Below are positions 15,966 to 25,445 of a stretch of DNA of 64,000 bases, piece by piece. How positions within the stretch are numbered: the first letter of the stretch is position 1; every line of letters starts with the position of its first letter. The DNA comes from an uncultured Ruminococcus sp. (GTDB lineage: Bacteria > Bacillota > Clostridia > Oscillospirales > Ruminococcaceae), in assembly GCA_945868475.1 (NCBI GenBank), contig CAMBLM010000007.1, positions 1 through 64,000 on the forward strand. The letters are read 5' to 3'. A program made the position numbers and the translations under genes. The notes beneath the pieces were generated by a model, which ran no database searches, was not told the DNA's origin, and was given only the letters and a program-made list of their open reading frames with translations.

Positions 15966-16664
15966 TCATTCCCCGTCGGCGTTTTCGCCCTCGGGGATAT
16001 TTTTTTGCTTCTGTAAATCTTGTGAAGCTTCGGCGGTTCCGTTTTTTTCGGTCGTTTCAGCTATTTTCTCCGCGGCTTTCGATGCGTTATGAAGCTCGAT
16101 AGCGACTTTTGTGAGCGGTGAAAGCTCTTTTTCCTGCGGCTTGTTGCGCTCGATTATCTCTTTAGCCATAGCCGCACCATGTTCAAAGCTGTAAAACTCA
16201 GGGAAGCCCTCCTGCTTTGAGAGGACTTCGTACATTTCGCAGCAGTTTGAAACCCTGTACCAGAACACCGCACCCACGACAAGGAACGGTGCAGCGATGA
16301 TGTTGAGCCACGCGCCCGTGATAATTACGCCGAAAGCAGAGAGCATAAACGCCAGCACCGAAGCCAGCACCCATTTTCCGTTCATCGAATGGGCAAAGAG
16401 CGACGGCAGCATGACTATTATCGGCACAAGGTACATAAAACCGCTTATCTGCGGAACTTTCTGCATCGTTTTGAGCGAATACATCACCGAAAGCAGGTCA
16501 TAAGCGAAGATATAGACCATAAGCGCGATGCTGAAAATGCAGGAAAATTTCCACGCCGTTTTTCTTCTGCGTTCTATCTCGGACATACACTCCCTCTTCT
16601 GGTCAAGGTTCATTCCGCTGACCATTGTCGGGTCGAGATTTATGCTTTTGCTGAAACCTGCCAT
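15966..16664 (-). CDS. Membrane protein of unknown function (232 aa)
   Basis: The ATG at 16664 is chosen because AAAGGGG lies before it; the frame to 16730 has no ribosome site. A short basic N-terminus with a heptad-like EIERRRK segment is followed by four hydrophobic segments (about residues 40-60, 72-92, 100-118, 120-140). The C-terminus is cytoplasmic, Glu/Lys/Ala-rich and probably disordered. I recognise no catalytic motif. It stands next to another unknown membrane protein on the same strand with 131 bases between, so the two may act together. Confidence 0.75.
   Translation of the reverse strand: MAGFSKSINLDPTMVSGMNLDQKRECMSEIERRRKTAWKFSCIFSIALMVYIFAYDLLSVMYSLKTMQKVPQISGFMYLVPIIVMLPSLFAHSMNGKWVLASVLAFMLSAFGVIITGAWLNIIAAPFLVVGAVFWYRVSNCCEMYEVLSKQEGFPEFYSFEHGAAMAKEIIERNKPQEKELSPLTKVAIELHNASKAAEKIAETTEKNGTAEASQDLQKQKNIPEGENADGE
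15970..16006 (+). terminator. Terminator of the SprA-like gene, inside the 3' end of the convergent gene
   Basis: TCCCCG..GGCG-TTTT-CGCC..CGGGGA forms a strong hairpin followed by TATTTTTTT. It lies within the last codons of the minus-strand gene ending at 15966, so the two convergent genes share sequence at their ends. Confidence 0.85.
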
Positions 16665-16795
16665 GACTGTACCCCTTTCTTTTCTCTGTTTGCAATTTAC
16701 TGTTCGTATATTATCTGTTTGTTTATACAAAATATCAGATTTTCACGGCTACTAACAGTAAATTTATATTCTCATTATACCCGCAGTAAACAGAT

Positions 16796-17785
16796 TTACT
16801 TCTGCTCGCTGTGATATTTTACATTTTCATCGTGAACGGCTTCGGTCTTGTTGAGGTAGTTATCCCAAAGCTTCAGGGCATTGTTATAGTTTGCGGTGAA
16901 TTTTTCCATGTTGACGCCGAGTGCTTCGCGCGGAACTCTGAAGCCGATGAAAAGGCTGTCGGACATTGCTGTGTATTTTATATCCTCGGCGAAGCTTGTT
17001 CCCGAGAGCATATAGCCAAGCTCGGTGGAGTTTTCATCGTCAGGATATATCGTGCGCATATCAACAAGTATCGGGTCAACGGGGTTGCCGTTCTCGCTCA
17101 CGTTGTCGATGCCTACTGTATGGCAGGTTTCGGCGTCGGCGATAACGATGATAGAATCGCCGCTCTGAAATTCCGCCATAAGCTTTGTCTGCGCAGACTG
17201 GTTGAAGTAAGCATCAAGGTTATCATCGCTGTATACCGCAGGCAGATAGCTGACGCGGACATAGACCTCGCCGTCGCCGTTGAAATCCTCGCAGTAGGGT
17301 TCAAGCAGCTTTTCGATATCGCCCGTGCGGAAGTCGAGTTCGGAGTCGGACGCCATTATCATTATTGCAACATCGGGTCTTTTATTGGTAACAACGTCCC
17401 TTATGAGGAAAACCGCAAGCAGGACTATCACCACGCCGACAATGAGCGGCATTTTATTATGATAGAAAAAGTTGCCTATCTTCTCCCAAACAGTGTATTC
17501 CTTAACGGGTTCGGCTTCGCGAGGAATATCCTCTTCGGAGATGATGCCTTGTTTGAGCTTCATAAGCTCGATGCGGTCGTGTTCAAGCTTTTTCTCATAG
17601 CGTTCACGCTCCCGACGTTCCTTTTCGGCACGTTCTTTTTCGCGCTCCGCTTCGGCTTCAAGCTCCTCCTGACGCTGTTTTTCGTTTATGCGGCGCATAT
17701 TTTCGAGAACGGAAACCTTTCCGCTGACCTCGGTCTTTTCGCCGTTTTCATCGTTTTTTATTTCATTGTTTTTTTCTTCGAACAT
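16796..17785 (-). CDS. Single-pass membrane protein with N-terminal coiled coil (329 aa)
   Basis: The N-terminal 90 residues are a strongly charged Glu/Arg/Lys coiled coil on the cytoplasmic side. One membrane helix (about residues 111-130, MPLIVGVVIVLLAVFLI) is followed by a 195-residue extracellular domain. That domain has acidic loops (DFNGDGEV) that could bind calcium, and a layout loosely reminiscent of an extracellular solute-binding fold (TKLMAEFQSGDSIIVIAD); I cannot name the family. Start ATG 17785 follows AGGAGAAAGCT. It may be co-transcribed with the 15966-16664 gene. Confidence 0.75.
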   Translation of the reverse strand: MFEEKNNEIKNDENGEKTEVSGKVSVLENMRRINEKQRQEELEAEAEREKERAEKERRERERYEKKLEHDRIELMKLKQGIISEEDIPREAEPVKEYTVWEKIGNFFYHNKMPLIVGVVIVLLAVFLIRDVVTNKRPDVAIMIMASDSELDFRTGDIEKLLEPYCEDFNGDGEVYVRVSYLPAVYSDDNLDAYFNQSAQTKLMAEFQSGDSIIVIADAETCHTVGIDNVSENGNPVDPILVDMRTIYPDDENSTELGYMLSGTSFAEDIKYTAMSDSLFIGFRVPREALGVNMEKFTANYNNALKLWDNYLNKTEAVHDENVKYHSEQK

Positions 17786-17867
17786 AGCTTTCTCCTATAA
17801 ATCAAAATATACTATTATAAAATTGTAAAGCATTTGCCCGTTCAAGTCAAGGGCGAAGCCGAAAGTT

Positions 17868-18497
17868 TCAGTAAACTTTCATCAATTCCGTGAGCGAAGA
17901 AAGGCTTTCGATACTTGCATCAGAGCGGTCGGCTGTGCCGAAACCATAAGCCGCGTGGATAAATTTTGCGCCTGCATAATATGCGCTGTCGCAGTCGCCC
18001 TGAGTATCTCCGACATAGACTGCATTTTTAAGCCCGTTTCGTTCAATAATAAGCTTGATGTTATCTCCCTTTTTCAATAAGTTGTCGCCCCAGCAGATAT
18101 GGTCGGTGAAATATTTTCCAAGCTTGTAATGCTTCAAAAAGCACTCGATATAGCCCTGCTGACAATTGCTGACGATGAAAAGGGGACAGCGTTCTTTCAG
18201 ATATGCAAAGGTTTCTTCGGCTTTATCGTAAATTTCGCCGCCGTGTTCGGCAAGATAGTCATTTTCGTGCGAAGCGCAAAGTTCCATTATCTCCATGCGG
18301 CGTTCTTTCGGGTATTTCCCGAAGAATTTATCGGCGATAACGTCCATCGTCAGACCCATTATGCCCTGTATGTCAGCCTGCGTTATCCTTATATCTATAT
18401 CATTTTGGGCAAGTGCTTCGTTCCACGAATCGGCAACACCCTTTGAGCTGTCCCAGAGCGTTCCGTCAACATCAAATATGATACCGTCTGCGTTCAT
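17868..18497 (-). CDS. HAD-superfamily phosphatase, phosphoglycolate phosphatase-like
   Basis: A soluble 209-residue hydrolase with the four HAD motifs: DVDGTLWDSS (nucleophile and acid/base Asp, residues 8-10), FIVSN (motif II Ser/Thr), a motif III Lys and GDTQGDCDSA (motif IV acids). A helical C1-type cap lies between motifs I and II. Family members act on small phosphates such as phosphoglycolate or pyrophosphate; the substrate cannot be read here. The start at 18497 is supported by AAAGGAAT; the open frame extending to 18611 has no ribosome site and touches the MITE at 18599. Confidence 0.88.
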   Translation of the reverse strand: MNADGIIFDVDGTLWDSSKGVADSWNEALAQNDIDIRITQADIQGIMGLTMDVIADKFFGKYPKERRMEIMELCASHENDYLAEHGGEIYDKAEETFAYLKERCPLFIVSNCQQGYIECFLKHYKLGKYFTDHICWGDNLLKKGDNIKLIIERNGLKNAVYVGDTQGDCDSAYYAGAKFIHAAYGFGTADRSDASIESLSSLTELMKVY

Positions 18498-18598
18498 TTT
18501 TCTTATTCCTTTCGGCTTTCTTATTTCATACATTATTATATAGTATAAACCCTCAGCTGTCAATATCGATGCACGGCACTGCCGATCACAATGAGTAA

Positions 18599-18699
18599 TA
18601 CTAAACACCAATAAAATACAGGAAAAAAATCTGCGCCGAAATCCTATATATTTGAGATTGTCGGCTTGATTTTTTCCAAATTTTAAATGGTGTTTAGTA
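18599..18699. mobile_element. MITE copy 1 (101 bp, TAA target duplication)
   Basis: The ends TACTAAACACC and GGTGTTTAGTA are perfect inverted repeats, flanked by TAA on both sides (18596-18598 and 18700-18702). Inner segments also pair (GGAAAAAA with TTTTTTCC, GCCGA with TCGGC), so the whole element folds into one hairpin. There is no coding capacity. It is the same family as 33443-33559, 49803-49902 and 53440-53539. Confidence 0.88.
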
Positions 18700-18732
18700 T
18701 AAGTATTTTACCGTAATTTCGCAGATCGCTGA

Positions 18733-18831
18733 GGGGCGGACATCAAATCCGCCCCTACGGAAATTCGCTTCCCGCCGTAAATTTGCGGAGCAAAATAATT
18801 ACGCATTACGAATTACGAATTAATTTTGTTC
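18733..18831. repeat. Palindrome AGGGGCGGA/TCCGCCCCT plus ATTACGAATT repeat
   Basis: A 9-bp inverted repeat (18733-18741 with 18749-18757) of a type seen again at 36311-36336 is followed at about 18798-18831 by ATTACGCATTACGAATTACG units, the second simple intergenic repeat type in this window. Confidence 0.65.
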
Positions 18832-18857
18832 AAATTTTGTTCTGCGACAAATTTTTC

Positions 18858-18886
18858 TTGACATATATATCGGATTGGTATATAAT
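18858..18886 (+). promoter_or_regulatory. Consensus sigma-A promoter for rnj leader
   Basis: A perfect TTGACA and perfect TATAAT are exactly 17 bases apart. The predicted start is near 18893, about 305 bases before the first candidate start codon of the RNase J gene. Confidence 0.85.
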
Positions 18887-18892
18887 TAATCT

Positions 18893-19197
18893 GATTAATT
18901 ATGTTCGGAATAAGGCATCGGCAGTCTTTCCCATAGGAGCAAAATGCTCTTTTCTCACCGCGCTGTATGCCCCTTGAATGTTTTTATCACACCGAAACTT
19001 GTTTTAATATTACGTCTTTACGAGCGTTTCGGCTACATATTTCCTTGATGCAATATTTTACTGTTTTTTGCTCGGAAATTTATTTTTTACTATTTTAACA
19101 CTATGGGAACACCGAGATCACCGCTAAAAAACGCTCCCGACCGTTTTTTCACGCTCTATAGCTTGATGTACGGCAAAATTTTTTCCAAAACGGCGGA
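18893..19197 (+). ncRNA. Long structured leader (or separate RNA) upstream of RNase J
   Basis: The segment begins at a consensus promoter. The first 105 bases fold as a rod: GTTCGG (about 18903) with CCGAA (about 18993), GGCAT with ATGCC, CAG with CTG, then a large internal loop and the tip hairpin GAGCA-AAA-TGCTC. CCGAAAC can alternatively pair with GTTTCGG about 40 bases downstream, giving a two-state switch. The rod with a central bubble recalls 6S RNA but is shorter than usual. No strong terminator separates it from the gene. Autoregulation of RNase J through its leader is a reasonable but untested idea. Confidence 0.45.
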
Positions 19198-21420
19198 ATG
19201 AACACACGGCGGCAGATATTTTATTCGGCTTTTCCCCATGACAAGAAAAGCGAGGTTGAAAAATTGGCTAACAACGAAAACGAGATCGAAACCATTACCG
19301 TCAATATGTACGGCGAGAGGATCTCACCGAAAAAACAGGACAAGACCGCGCCCGAACAGTCGGCGCAGAACAGCACTTCACGCTATAACCGCCAGAATGG
19401 TTATCATCAGAACGGATATCAGAAGAAAAATTACTGCAGGAACGGCAAAAAGCCTTACTACAACTACAGACAGCGCACAAACCGTCAGGATCAGCGTCAG
19501 ACTGTGCTTTCGATAACCCCCGAAAATGATCCGCTCGGAGCTGCTATCTCCGCAGCAACGGCTGCTCCGACTGCTCCCGTTGTCCGCACGAATACTCCGC
19601 AGAGGAACAGCAGACCGCAGTACCGTCAGAAAAACTACAACAGAAACCGTTCCTATCAGAATCAGAACAACAAGGCTAACAGCACTCCGCAGAATATCGG
19701 CGAAGCTTTGCAGGCTGCCGATATGACAGGCATTTTCAGAACAAATCACCGCAGTGTAAAGCGCACACCGATAAGGATAATCCCACTCGGCGGCATCAAC
19801 GAGATCGGCAAGAATATAACTGTTTTTGAGTGTGCGAACGACGCTTTCATCGTTGACTGCGGAATGACATTCCCCGACAGCGATATGCCCGGCGTTGACC
19901 TTGTTATCCCCGATTTCACATATATCGAGCAGAACGCCGACAAGATAAGGGGCGTTGTCATCACTCACGGACATGAGGATCACATCGGCGCACTCGCTTA
20001 TCTTCTCAAAAAGGTGAACATTCCCGTTTACGGAACACGCCTTACTATCGGACTTATCGAGGGCAAGCTCAAAGAACACGGTCTTCTCGAAAGCGCGAAG
20101 CTCAATGTTGTAAAACCCCGTCAGACTATAAAAATGGGCTGTATGGCGGTCGAATTCATCCGCGTGAACCACTCTATCCCCGATGCTGTGGGACTTGCTA
20201 TCCACACTCCCGCAGGCGTTATCGTCCACACGGGTGACTTTAAAGTAGACTTTACGCCTATCGAGGGCGGCATCATCGACCTTGCGCGTTTCGGCGAACT
20301 CGGAAGCAGGGGAGTTCTTGCGCTCATGGCGGATTCGACCAATGCGGAACGTCCCGGTCACACGGCTTCGGAACGCACCGTCGGAAACTCCTTTGTCAAG
20401 CTTTTTGACCGTGCAGAGGGCAAGCGCATAATCATCGCGACATTCTCCTCGAATATCCACCGCGTTCAGCAGATCGTGAACTGCGCTATTGCACACGACC
20501 GAAAGATCGCTGTTTTCGGCAGAAGTATGCTCAACGTTATTTCGACGGCTATCGAACTTGGATATCTCAAAGTTCCCGACGGACTTATCATCGACCTTGA
20601 CGCTATGAACCGCTTCCCAGCGGAAAAGATAGTTCTTATCACGACGGGAAGTCAGGGCGAGCCTATGTCGGCACTCTCGCGAATGGCTATGAACGAGCAT
20701 AGGCACGTTACGATAACTCCGAACGATTTCATTATCATAAGCGCAAATCCTATCCCGGGCAACGAAAAGCTCGTCACAAAGGTAGTAAACGAGCTTCTCC
20801 GTGCAGGTGCGGAGGTTATTTACGAGTCGATGTACGATGTCCACGTTTCGGGACATGCTTGTCAGGAAGAACTCAAGCTTATTCTTTCGCTGACAAAGCC
20901 GAAGTATTATATCCCTGTCCACGGCGAATACAAGCACCTCAAAAAGCAGTCCGATCTTGCTATCGACCTTGGCATGGATCCGAACAATGTTATCATTTCA
21001 AACATCGGCAACGTCATCGAATCGGACGGCGTTGATATGAAGATAACGGGTCAGGTCCAGGCAGGCAGAGTATTCGTTGACGGACTCGGCGTAGGCGATG
21101 TCGGTTCTATCGTTATCCGCGACAGAAAGCATCTTGCCGAGGACGGACTTATCATCGCAGTTGCGACTATCGAGCTCGAAAGCGGAACTATCCTTGCAGG
21201 ACCCGATGTTGTATCGAGAGGCTTCGTATATGTCCGTGAATCGGAGGAGCTTATGGTTGCGGCTAAGGAGATCCTCACGAACACGCTCACGGACTGTCTT
21301 GATTCGGGAACGAGGGAATGGAACACGATAAAGACCCGAATGAAGGACGATCTCAGCGAATTCATCTTCCAGAAAACGAAGAGAAAGCCGATGATACTTC
21401 CTATTATAATGGAAATATAA
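19198..21420 (+). CDS. rnj: Ribonuclease J
   Basis: A metallo-beta-lactamase/beta-CASP nuclease acting as 5'-3' exonuclease and endonuclease in mRNA turnover and rRNA maturation. In 740 residues the catalytic core begins near residue 190: PLGGINEIGKN, the zinc motif THGHEDHIG, later HTGDFK and the beta-CASP segments, then the C-terminal domain. The first ~185 residues are an Asn/Gln/Arg/Tyr-rich disordered extension not found in Bacillus RNase J (about 555 aa), perhaps for RNA or partner binding. The ATG at 19198 has only a weak ribosome site; a TTG at 19264 with GAGG eight bases before it is an alternative start. Confidence 0.93.
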   Translation: MNTRRQIFYSAFPHDKKSEVEKLANNENEIETITVNMYGERISPKKQDKTAPEQSAQNSTSRYNRQNGYHQNGYQKKNYCRNGKKPYYNYRQRTNRQDQRQTVLSITPENDPLGAAISAATAAPTAPVVRTNTPQRNSRPQYRQKNYNRNRSYQNQNNKANSTPQNIGEALQAADMTGIFRTNHRSVKRTPIRIIPLGGINEIGKNITVFECANDAFIVDCGMTFPDSDMPGVDLVIPDFTYIEQNADKIRGVVITHGHEDHIGALAYLLKKVNIPVYGTRLTIGLIEGKLKEHGLLESAKLNVVKPRQTIKMGCMAVEFIRVNHSIPDAVGLAIHTPAGVIVHTGDFKVDFTPIEGGIIDLARFGELGSRGVLALMADSTNAERPGHTASERTVGNSFVKLFDRAEGKRIIIATFSSNIHRVQQIVNCAIAHDRKIAVFGRSMLNVISTAIELGYLKVPDGLIIDLDAMNRFPAEKIVLITTGSQGEPMSALSRMAMNEHRHVTITPNDFIIISANPIPGNEKLVTKVVNELLRAGAEVIYESMYDVHVSGHACQEELKLILSLTKPKYYIPVHGEYKHLKKQSDLAIDLGMDPNNVIISNIGNVIESDGVDMKITGQVQAGRVFVDGLGVGDVGSIVIRDRKHLAEDGLIIAVATIELESGTILAGPDVVSRGFVYVRESEELMVAAKEILTNTLTDCLDSGTREWNTIKTRMKDDLSEFIFQKTKRKPMILPIIMEI

Positions 21421-21595
21421 ATTTATTATCAAGATTATAAATTTGTACCCATCTGCAGTGGACGGGTCACACGTCCCGTTTTTCCGAAAACGACTGACGC
21501 GATAAACTCGCCCCCTGCAAAAAGGTTTTATCCGCAGATAATACTCTCAGATAACTGCGGTTCATAAATTTACGCCCGTATGGAGGTGCGTTTAT

Positions 21596-23587
21596 TTGAC
21601 AGGAAAACAATGGCTTGCTTTCAAGCTGGTATCAATTCTGCTCGTTGTCGTATCTATGGCTTCGGCGTTTGCGCTCTCGGAAACGCAGCCTATGATGTTC
21701 TGGACGATGCTCTGCATCACGGCACTGACGGCGATAGCGTTCCTTGCGCTGTTTTCGGCGGCGCAGAAGAATCTTCACCATTTTGTTACGGAAATGGAGT
21801 CACAGCTCAACGTTACCGAGCGTGACTCGCTCTACAAATTTCCTGCGCCGGCGGTAATTATCGACAGCGACGGCATAATCGTATGGTACAACATCTCATT
21901 CAGCGAGAATGTCTACAGTGCCGATGCTTTCGGCGTTGACATTCGCTCTATAATCGATGTTGACCTTGAAAAAGTTATGGCGAACAAGGAAACTACGGTC
22001 GATTTTGAGGCTTCACACTTCCGCATCTCGGCGATAACGACCGAAAAGACGGATATCGAGTCGAAGCTCATCTCCTCGCTCACGCTCCTCTACTTTGAGG
22101 ACATCAGCGACCTTATCAATTTGCAGACCGAGATGAACAACCTCCGTCCGTCCGTTATGGTAATTTCGATCGACAACTTTGAAGAGCTTCTTTCGGACGA
22201 AAAGGAGTCGGAAAAGTCGCATATCCTCATTCAGATCGAAAAGCTCCTCGAAACCTATCTTGAAGAAAAGCACGGTATCCTGCGAAAGCTTGCTCCCGAT
22301 CGCTTTTTCGCCGTTGCCGAAGACAGATACATCAACGCCATGATCGCGGACAAGTTCAAGATACTTGAAGAGGTCAGAGCTATCCCCGTTACGGGCAAGA
22401 CCCCGATAACCCTTTCGATCGGCGTCGGCATCGGCTCGGTGGATCTCGAAGAGAGCGAGCAGTTCGCACGACAGGCACTTGAAATGGCGCAGGGCAGAGG
22501 CGGCGATCAGGCCGCTGTCAAGCGTGAAGAAGGCTATGAATTCTTCGGCGGCGTTTCAAAGGGCATCGAAAAGCACACAAAGGTAAAAACGCGTATCGTT
22601 GCGGCGGCACTCACGGATATCATCGAATCCTCGTCCTCCGTTTACATCATGGGACACAGGAACGGCGATATGGACAGCGTTGGTTCGGGTGCCGGACTTT
22701 GCGGCGCGATAAGGATACTTCGCCCCGATATCCCCGTAAACATGGTCGTTGACCTTGAACACAACCTTGCAAAGCCTATCATAGGCAGACTTGACGAAAA
22801 TCTCCGAGATGAAGAACCCGTTTTCATCCCGCCAGAGGACGCTCTCGGAAAAATGGACGAAAACAGCCTTCTCATCATCGTTGACACGAACAACAAAGAT
22901 CTCCTCGACAGCCCCGAAGTTTATGCGGCCGCAAAGCAGGTCGTTGTCATTGACCACCACAGGCAGGTCGTTAATTATATCGACAATGCTGTTATTTTCC
23001 ACCACGAGCCTTATGCTTCATCGGCGTGTGAAATGACGGCAGAGCTTATACAGTATTTCCCCGGCATCGACAAGCTCCAGAGCTACTATGCTGACGTTAT
23101 GCTCGCAGGTATCATGCTCGACACAAAGGATTTCGTTATGCGCACGGGCGTGAGAACGTTCGAGGCGGCGGCTTTCCTCCGAAAGCTCGGTGCGGATATG
23201 GTCGCAGTAAAGAATCTTTTCGCGAACACAATGGCATGCATACAGAAGCGTTCAAAGCTTATCGCCGATGCGGAGATATACAAGCGCTGTGCAATTGCAG
23301 TTGATGATACTGCGGATGAATACATCCGCGTTGCTTCGGCTCAGGCTGCCGATCAGATGCTTGAAATTGTCGGCGTTGACGCAAGCTTCGTTATATTCCG
23401 CATACCGACGGGTGTAAATATTTCCGCACGTTCGCTCGGTGCGATAAATGTTCAGATCATCATGGAAAAGCTCGGCGGCGGCGGTCACCAGACAATGGCG
23501 GCGGCTCAGCTCAACGATGTCAGAGTTACCGAAGCCAAAGCGGAGCTTATCAGTGCAATTGACGAATATATTCAAAACATCTCGTAA
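21596..23587 (+). CDS. gdpP: Cyclic-di-AMP phosphodiesterase GdpP
   Basis: A membrane-bound enzyme that hydrolyses cyclic di-AMP. The start is TTG at 21596 behind GGAGGTG with seven bases spacing. In 663 residues: two membrane helices (about 8-26 and 32-52), a degenerate PAS domain, a modified GGDEF domain with altered signature, then the DHH domain ([20 protein letters not shown]) and DHHA1 domain ending in [12 protein letters not shown]. The order and length match GdpP. It precedes rplI and dnaB, the classic Firmicutes neighbourhood. A possible hairpin with T-tract at 21460-21485 separates it from rnj. Confidence 0.96.
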   Translation: MTGKQWLAFKLVSILLVVVSMASAFALSETQPMMFWTMLCITALTAIAFLALFSAAQKNLHHFVTEMESQLNVTERDSLYKFPAPAVIIDSDGIIVWYNISFSENVYSADAFGVDIRSIIDVDLEKVMANKETTVDFEASHFRISAITTEKTDIESKLISSLTLLYFEDISDLINLQTEMNNLRPSVMVISIDNFEELLSDEKESEKSHILIQIEKLLETYLEEKHGILRKLAPDRFFAVAEDRYINAMIADKFKILEEVRAIPVTGKTPITLSIGVGIGSVDLEESEQFARQALEMAQGRGGDQAAVKREEGYEFFGGVSKGIEKHTKVKTRIVAAALTDIIESSSSVYIMGHRNGDMDSVGSGAGLCGAIRILRPDIPVNMVVDLEHNLAKPIIGRLDENLRDEEPVFIPPEDALGKMDENSLLIIVDTNNKDLLDSPEVYAAAKQVVVIDHHRQVVNYIDNAVIFHHEPYASSACEMTAELIQYFPGIDKLQSYYADVMLAGIMLDTKDFVMRTGVRTFEAAAFLRKLGADMVAVKNLFANTMACIQKRSKLIADAEIYKRCAIAVDDTADEYIRVASAQAADQMLEIVGVDASFVIFRIPTGVNISARSLGAINVQIIMEKLGGGGHQTMAAAQLNDVRVTEAKAELISAIDEYIQNIS

Positions 23588-23631
23588 AATCGATATGTAA
23601 TATTACTCATTGTAGAAAGGATGCAGTAAAA

Positions 23632-24078
23632 ATGAAAGTTATTTTCTTACAGGACGTTAAGGGAACAGCAAAAAAAGGTGAGGTAAAAGAGGTTTCGGAC
23701 GGCTATGCCCGCAACTTCCTACTCGGAAAAGGACTTGCTGTTGAAGCAAACGCAAAGAATATGAATCTTCTTGAAGGCAAAAAGTCCTCCGAACAGCACA
23801 AGGCTGACGTTGCAAAGCAGGAGGCTCTTGACAGTGCCGCAAAGGCAAAGGGCAAGAAAGTTGTCATCAGGTGCAAGGCAGGTCAGGGCGGAAAGCTCTT
23901 CGGCTCTGTTACCGCAGGCAACGTTGCCGATGTTGTAAAGGAACAGCTCGGAATTGCTATCGACAAGAAGAAAGTATCTCTTTCCACTGAAATAAAGGCA
24001 TTCGGAACATACACTGCCGAACTCAAATTCCACGCAGGCATTTCCGAAAAGATCACAGTTGAGGTAGTTGAGGAATAA
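23632..24078 (+). CDS. rplI: 50S ribosomal protein L9
   Basis: A 148-residue ribosomal protein binding 23S rRNA. The conserved N-terminal domain ([30 protein letters not shown]) is joined by a long helix (about residues 42-75) to the C-terminal domain. The start at 23632 follows AGAAAGGAT. Its TAA overlaps the ATG of dnaB by one base (TAATG), giving direct translational coupling, and it lies 44 bases behind gdpP. Confidence 0.97.
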   Translation: MKVIFLQDVKGTAKKGEVKEVSDGYARNFLLGKGLAVEANAKNMNLLEGKKSSEQHKADVAKQEALDSAAKAKGKKVVIRCKAGQGGKLFGSVTAGNVADVVKEQLGIAIDKKKVSLSTEIKAFGTYTAELKFHAGISEKITVEVVEE

Positions 24079-25445
24079 TGGCTGACAATATCGACCTCAG
24101 CGAATTTTCATCGAACGAGCTTCCGTTCAGCCTTGATGCGGAGCAGAGCGTTATCGGTGCGATGCTTATCGACCCCGACGCTCTCACAACGGCGATGAAC
24201 TACCTCAAATCCGAGAGCTTCTATATTTCGATGCACCGCGATCTTTACAGCATCATAACGCGTAATTTCGCTATGGGCGTAAGGTCGGACGCTGTGACCG
24301 TTCTCGATGAAGCCGTAAAAGAGGGCATTTTCGAGAACGCCGCCGCAGGAAAGGAATATCTCGTCGAGATAAGCCGAGGTATCCCGTCAACGGCGAACAT
24401 CGAAAGCTACTGCAAGATCGTTGCGGAAAAGTTCTATCTCCGCTCGCTCATCACGGCTTCAAAAGAAATAATGGATATGTGCCGTAACGGTGAGGAAAGC
24501 GCGGAAATGATGCTCGATTATGCCGAGCAGAAGATTTTCGATATCCGTCAGGGCAGAGATGCCGACGGTCTGAGAAAGATCGAGGACGTTGTTGTTGAAG
24601 CTTATGACGATATCTCAAAAAAATCGGGCGAGGACAGAGAAAAATATCTCGGAATGGGTTCGGGCTTTTCAAGGCTTGACGGTGTTATAACGGGTCTTAA
24701 CAAATCCGACCTGCTTATCGTTGCCGCCCGTCCTGCTATGGGCAAGACCTCGTTCGTACTTAATATTGCCGCAAACGTCTGCCGACACAGGAACGACAAG
24801 GAAGTTGTCATCTTCTCGCTCGAAATGTCGAACGAGCAGCTTGTCACCCGTATGCTTTCGTCCGAGAGCCTTGTCGAGAGCGAAAAGCTTCTCAAAGGCA
24901 CAATTCAGGACGATGACTGGATAAAGCTTGCCGACGGCGCAGAGCGTCTTTCGGGAATGCAGATATACCTTGACGATACGGCAGGCATCACCGTTACTCA
25001 GATGAAAGCAAAGCTGCGGCGAATGAAGAACCTCGGACTTGTTATCATCGACTATCTCCAGCTCATGAGTTCGGGCAGGCGCATTGACAACCGTGTAACG
25101 GAAATTTCCGAGATCACACGTCAGCTAAAGCTTATGGCAAAGGAACTCAACGTTCCCGTTATCGTGCTTTCACAGCTTTCGCGTTCGGTCGAATCGAGAA
25201 CGGACAAACGCCCCGTGCTTTCCGACCTTCGTGAATCGGGTTCTATCGAGCAGGACGCCGACATAGTAATGTTCCTCTACCGTGACCATTACTACAACAA
25301 GGAAAAATGCCCCGACCCTACCCTTGCGGAGTGCATTGTTGCAAAAAACCGACACGGTGAAACGGGTACAGTGCCTCTGCGCTGGAACGGACAGTTCACG
25401 CTGTTCCTCACCGATGACAGAGTTCCCGTCGGAGATCAGAAATGA
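24078..25445 (+). CDS. dnaB: Replicative DNA helicase DnaB
   Basis: Hexameric 5'-3' helicase of the replication fork (455 aa). The N-terminal primase-interacting domain (PFSLDAEQSVIGAML, about 15-115), linker, and RecA-like C-terminal domain with Walker A (ARPAMGKTS), Walker B (LVIIDYLQLM) and the DLRESGSIEQDAD segment are all present. The start ATG shares its A with the last base of the rplI stop. The end overlaps the tilS start (ATGA). Confidence 0.97.
   Translation: MADNIDLSEFSSNELPFSLDAEQSVIGAMLIDPDALTTAMNYLKSESFYISMHRDLYSIITRNFAMGVRSDAVTVLDEAVKEGIFENAAAGKEYLVEISRGIPSTANIESYCKIVAEKFYLRSLITASKEIMDMCRNGEESAEMMLDYAEQKIFDIRQGRDADGLRKIEDVVVEAYDDISKKSGEDREKYLGMGSGFSRLDGVITGLNKSDLLIVAARPAMGKTSFVLNIAANVCRHRNDKEVVIFSLEMSNEQLVTRMLSSESLVESEKLLKGTIQDDDWIKLADGAERLSGMQIYLDDTAGITVTQMKAKLRRMKNLGLVIIDYLQLMSSGRRIDNRVTEISEITRQLKLMAKELNVPVIVLSQLSRSVESRTDKRPVLSDLRESGSIEQDADIVMFLYRDHYYNKEKCPDPTLAECIVAKNRHGETGTVPLRWNGQFTLFLTDDRVPVGDQK

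Noticed and set aside
19378..20937. 519-residue open frame antisense to RNase J
   Set aside because: No ribosome site; it lies wholly opposite a clearly conserved gene and arises from codon bias.
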